Source: Anseranas semipalmata
Taxonomy: Eukaryota; Chordata; Aves; Anseriformes; Anseranatidae
Direction of reading: 5' to 3'
Assembly (NCBI GenBank): GCA_013399115.1
Contig: VXAA01005176.1
Span: 536,918-600,917, forward strand
DNA length: 64,000 nucleotides
The notes below the pieces were generated by a model. The model saw only the letters and a list, made by a program, of their open reading frames with translations, was not told the origin of the DNA and made no database searches. A program made the position numbers and the translations under genes. Position 1 is the stretch's first letter. Each line of letters starts with the position of its first letter. Shown here piece by piece: positions 62,498 to 64,000 of this stretch.

Positions 62498-63836
62498 AAG
62501 TTACAAGTTCAGTAATACACATACTTGGAGCATAACACGAAGTAGACTCTTTGACCGATGTAGAAATAGAGAAGGTCAGCTGCACTTTGTCTTATCTTAA
62601 TAATAAACACTACTTTTGCACTTATGGCATTTACAATTCATAGACCTAACACAACTGCAAACAAAAACTTACAGAATCACTCTCTTATGCTGGCTGTGGC
62701 GACTACAGTGTCTCCAGTTTCAGAAGGGTAGAATGGGATACAGAATTAAGTCTCTAATATGGGGGGAAAACAATTGCAATTTGTATGAGTTGCATGAAAA
62801 CGCACAAATATAAAACTCACAAATATATGCATGAAATACCATGGTAACTTCTTATCCCCCATTAGGGGAAGAGGAAAGTGAGACAGATTAATCCTTTGTG
62901 TTATTTCTGATGCATAAAACAATGACAACAAAAAAAAATAAACAGACCTTGCTACAATACAGAAAAGTGACTCGAGAGGATATGAACTCCCAATCACTTT
63001 GTGAGAAACTCTAGTGTAAATCAACATTGACTTTTATGGAGCTACACTAGCCCATGCCAGATGAAAGTCTGGATTTCATCAGAAATTTTCAACTGTAGGA
63101 AGGAACAATAAAGAAACTAAGCTTCTCCATCACTAATTAGTTATTAAAATAATAATAGCCATAATCAAGGGGAACAAGAGGCTTCAGCATTAAGTTTTGG
63201 CCAAAGCTGTGCTGAGCTACAATAAGATTATAGAACATAATGCCAAAGATGATTCAGAGAACAGGAGAAAAAAAAAAAATCTGAAAGGCTAATGACAGTG
63301 CTATCCAAATCATACCTGGCAGGAGTACTACAAAAACCACATCTGTTGTTGGGAATTGGATCTCTTCTTTGAAGAGGAGAGCTACCTTAGGTTATTTGTT
63401 GTGGCTGTCATGAAATGAAACATCAAAGTGAAACTGAAATTCATTGTCATATTCCAAATCCCAGGAGACTGTCCTCAAAGTGCCTCCTGGTTACAGGAGT
63501 ACAAGATTCCTTTACATATTATGAATATATGAGAAACAGGCATGCTATTTCAAAGGCTATGATGTCTGGATTTTAAACTTTCAAGATATCAAAACTTCTC
63601 ACTTTCAGGGAATGGAGACAAACTGGAACGGTGTAACTGATGGTATTTTAACATGACTTCTATGTGTTTTCAAATTTACCTGGCTTTGCAAATAAATCTG
63701 AAAACTTCTACTTGTGATGTAATCTGGCTGATGACATTACACTAAGGAAGTGGCTACTCTCTTCTCCATTTGAAACAATATTTTCTACCATAAAAGTCCT
63801 GCTGTACCTACCCCAGAAATATCTACATCCATTGGC

Positions 63837-64000
63837 AAAAATATAGATATATACATATATTTATGTATATATATAATATATATAAATAATAAATATATAT
63901 ATACTTATACAGAATATAAATATATAGAATATACACATACATATATAGAATTACATATATATACACATACATATATAGAATTATATATATATTTATATAT
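63837..64000. repeat. AT-rich low-complexity block with a 30-bp tandem duplication
   Basis: Almost pure A/T sequence dominated by TATA-type units up to the window edge. Inside it two 30-bp copies (63931-63960 and 63961-63990) are identical except for one C/T difference (63954 versus 63984). The block is cut by the window edge, so its full length is unknown. Confidence 0.92.

Larger units (their letters stand above)
47981..63836. other. long non-coding stretch, no certain gene
   Basis: AT-rich DNA with A/T homopolymers (T13 at 50019, T13 at 52012, T14 at 52448, T16 at 54130, A19 at 58327). Small inverted repeats lie at 49355, 50030, 54265-54316, 62098 and 62451, and (CAAA)-type patches occur around 59370, 60380 and 60940. 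The longest open frame in the window (202 codons, 51156-51764, plus) is in a less AT-rich patch but shows no recognisable domain. A possible terminal-exon arrangement lies at 61322-61510. No RNA gene or mobile element was recognised. Confidence 0.5.

Noticed and set aside
1..64000. Retroviral or other LTR element, CRISPR array, tRNA or rRNA genes, CpG island
   Set aside because: I looked for LTR-like direct repeats, regularly spaced repeats, tRNA B-box-like sequences and CpG-dense stretches. None was found apart from the CpGs inside the CR1 copy. Weak or diverged examples could be missed by eye.

Overview
The window looks like vertebrate nuclear DNA, most likely from a bird. It is AT-rich, poor in CpG, full of homopolymer runs and simple repeats, and has no compact gene arrangement. 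The lineage call rests on three CR1 retrotransposon copies. Two of them end in the ATTCTGTG-type 3' repeat common in birds and other sauropsids. A crocodilian or turtle source cannot be excluded from the sequence alone. One short assembly gap of 56 Ns and three isolated Ns mark it as draft assembly sequence.

No protein-coding gene can be called with confidence. The long open frames (up to about 200 codons) resemble no family I recognise and are close to what chance gives in 64 kb read six ways. The window is best read as a gene desert or the inside of a very large intron. A handful of places pair a good splice acceptor with a good donor. The best are 22065-22170 (+), with one fully open frame, 38017-38077 (-), 26649-26705 (+) and 16002-16214 (-). 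They are listed as low-confidence candidate exons. They lie on both strands and do not assemble into one obvious gene.

Layout: 1-13.7 kb is AT-rich non-coding DNA with a 28-bp poly-T/poly-A minisatellite near 1.9 kb. 13.75-14.34 kb is a 5'-truncated, CpG-rich and so probably young CR1 on the minus strand, still carrying a readable C-terminal piece of its reverse-transcriptase ORF. 15.4-16.6 kb is a more GC-rich island with a degenerate 54-bp tandem repeat. 17-29 kb is plain non-coding DNA with poly-A tracts. 29.1-29.34 kb and 40.59-40.69 kb hold two short, older plus-strand CR1 3' ends. Microsatellites are scattered from 30 to 48 kb: AAT/GAT, CA, a 59-bp homopurine GA tract, AT and AAAG. 48-63.8 kb is non-coding with several small inverted repeats. 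The window ends in a long AT-rich low-complexity block with an internal 30-bp duplication.

I found no tRNA, rRNA, CRISPR array, CpG island, LTR element or complete mobile element. No convincing new biological system is visible. The items most worth checking are the candidate exons, the repeated donor-like sites in the 54-bp repeat, and the structure-prone repeats.
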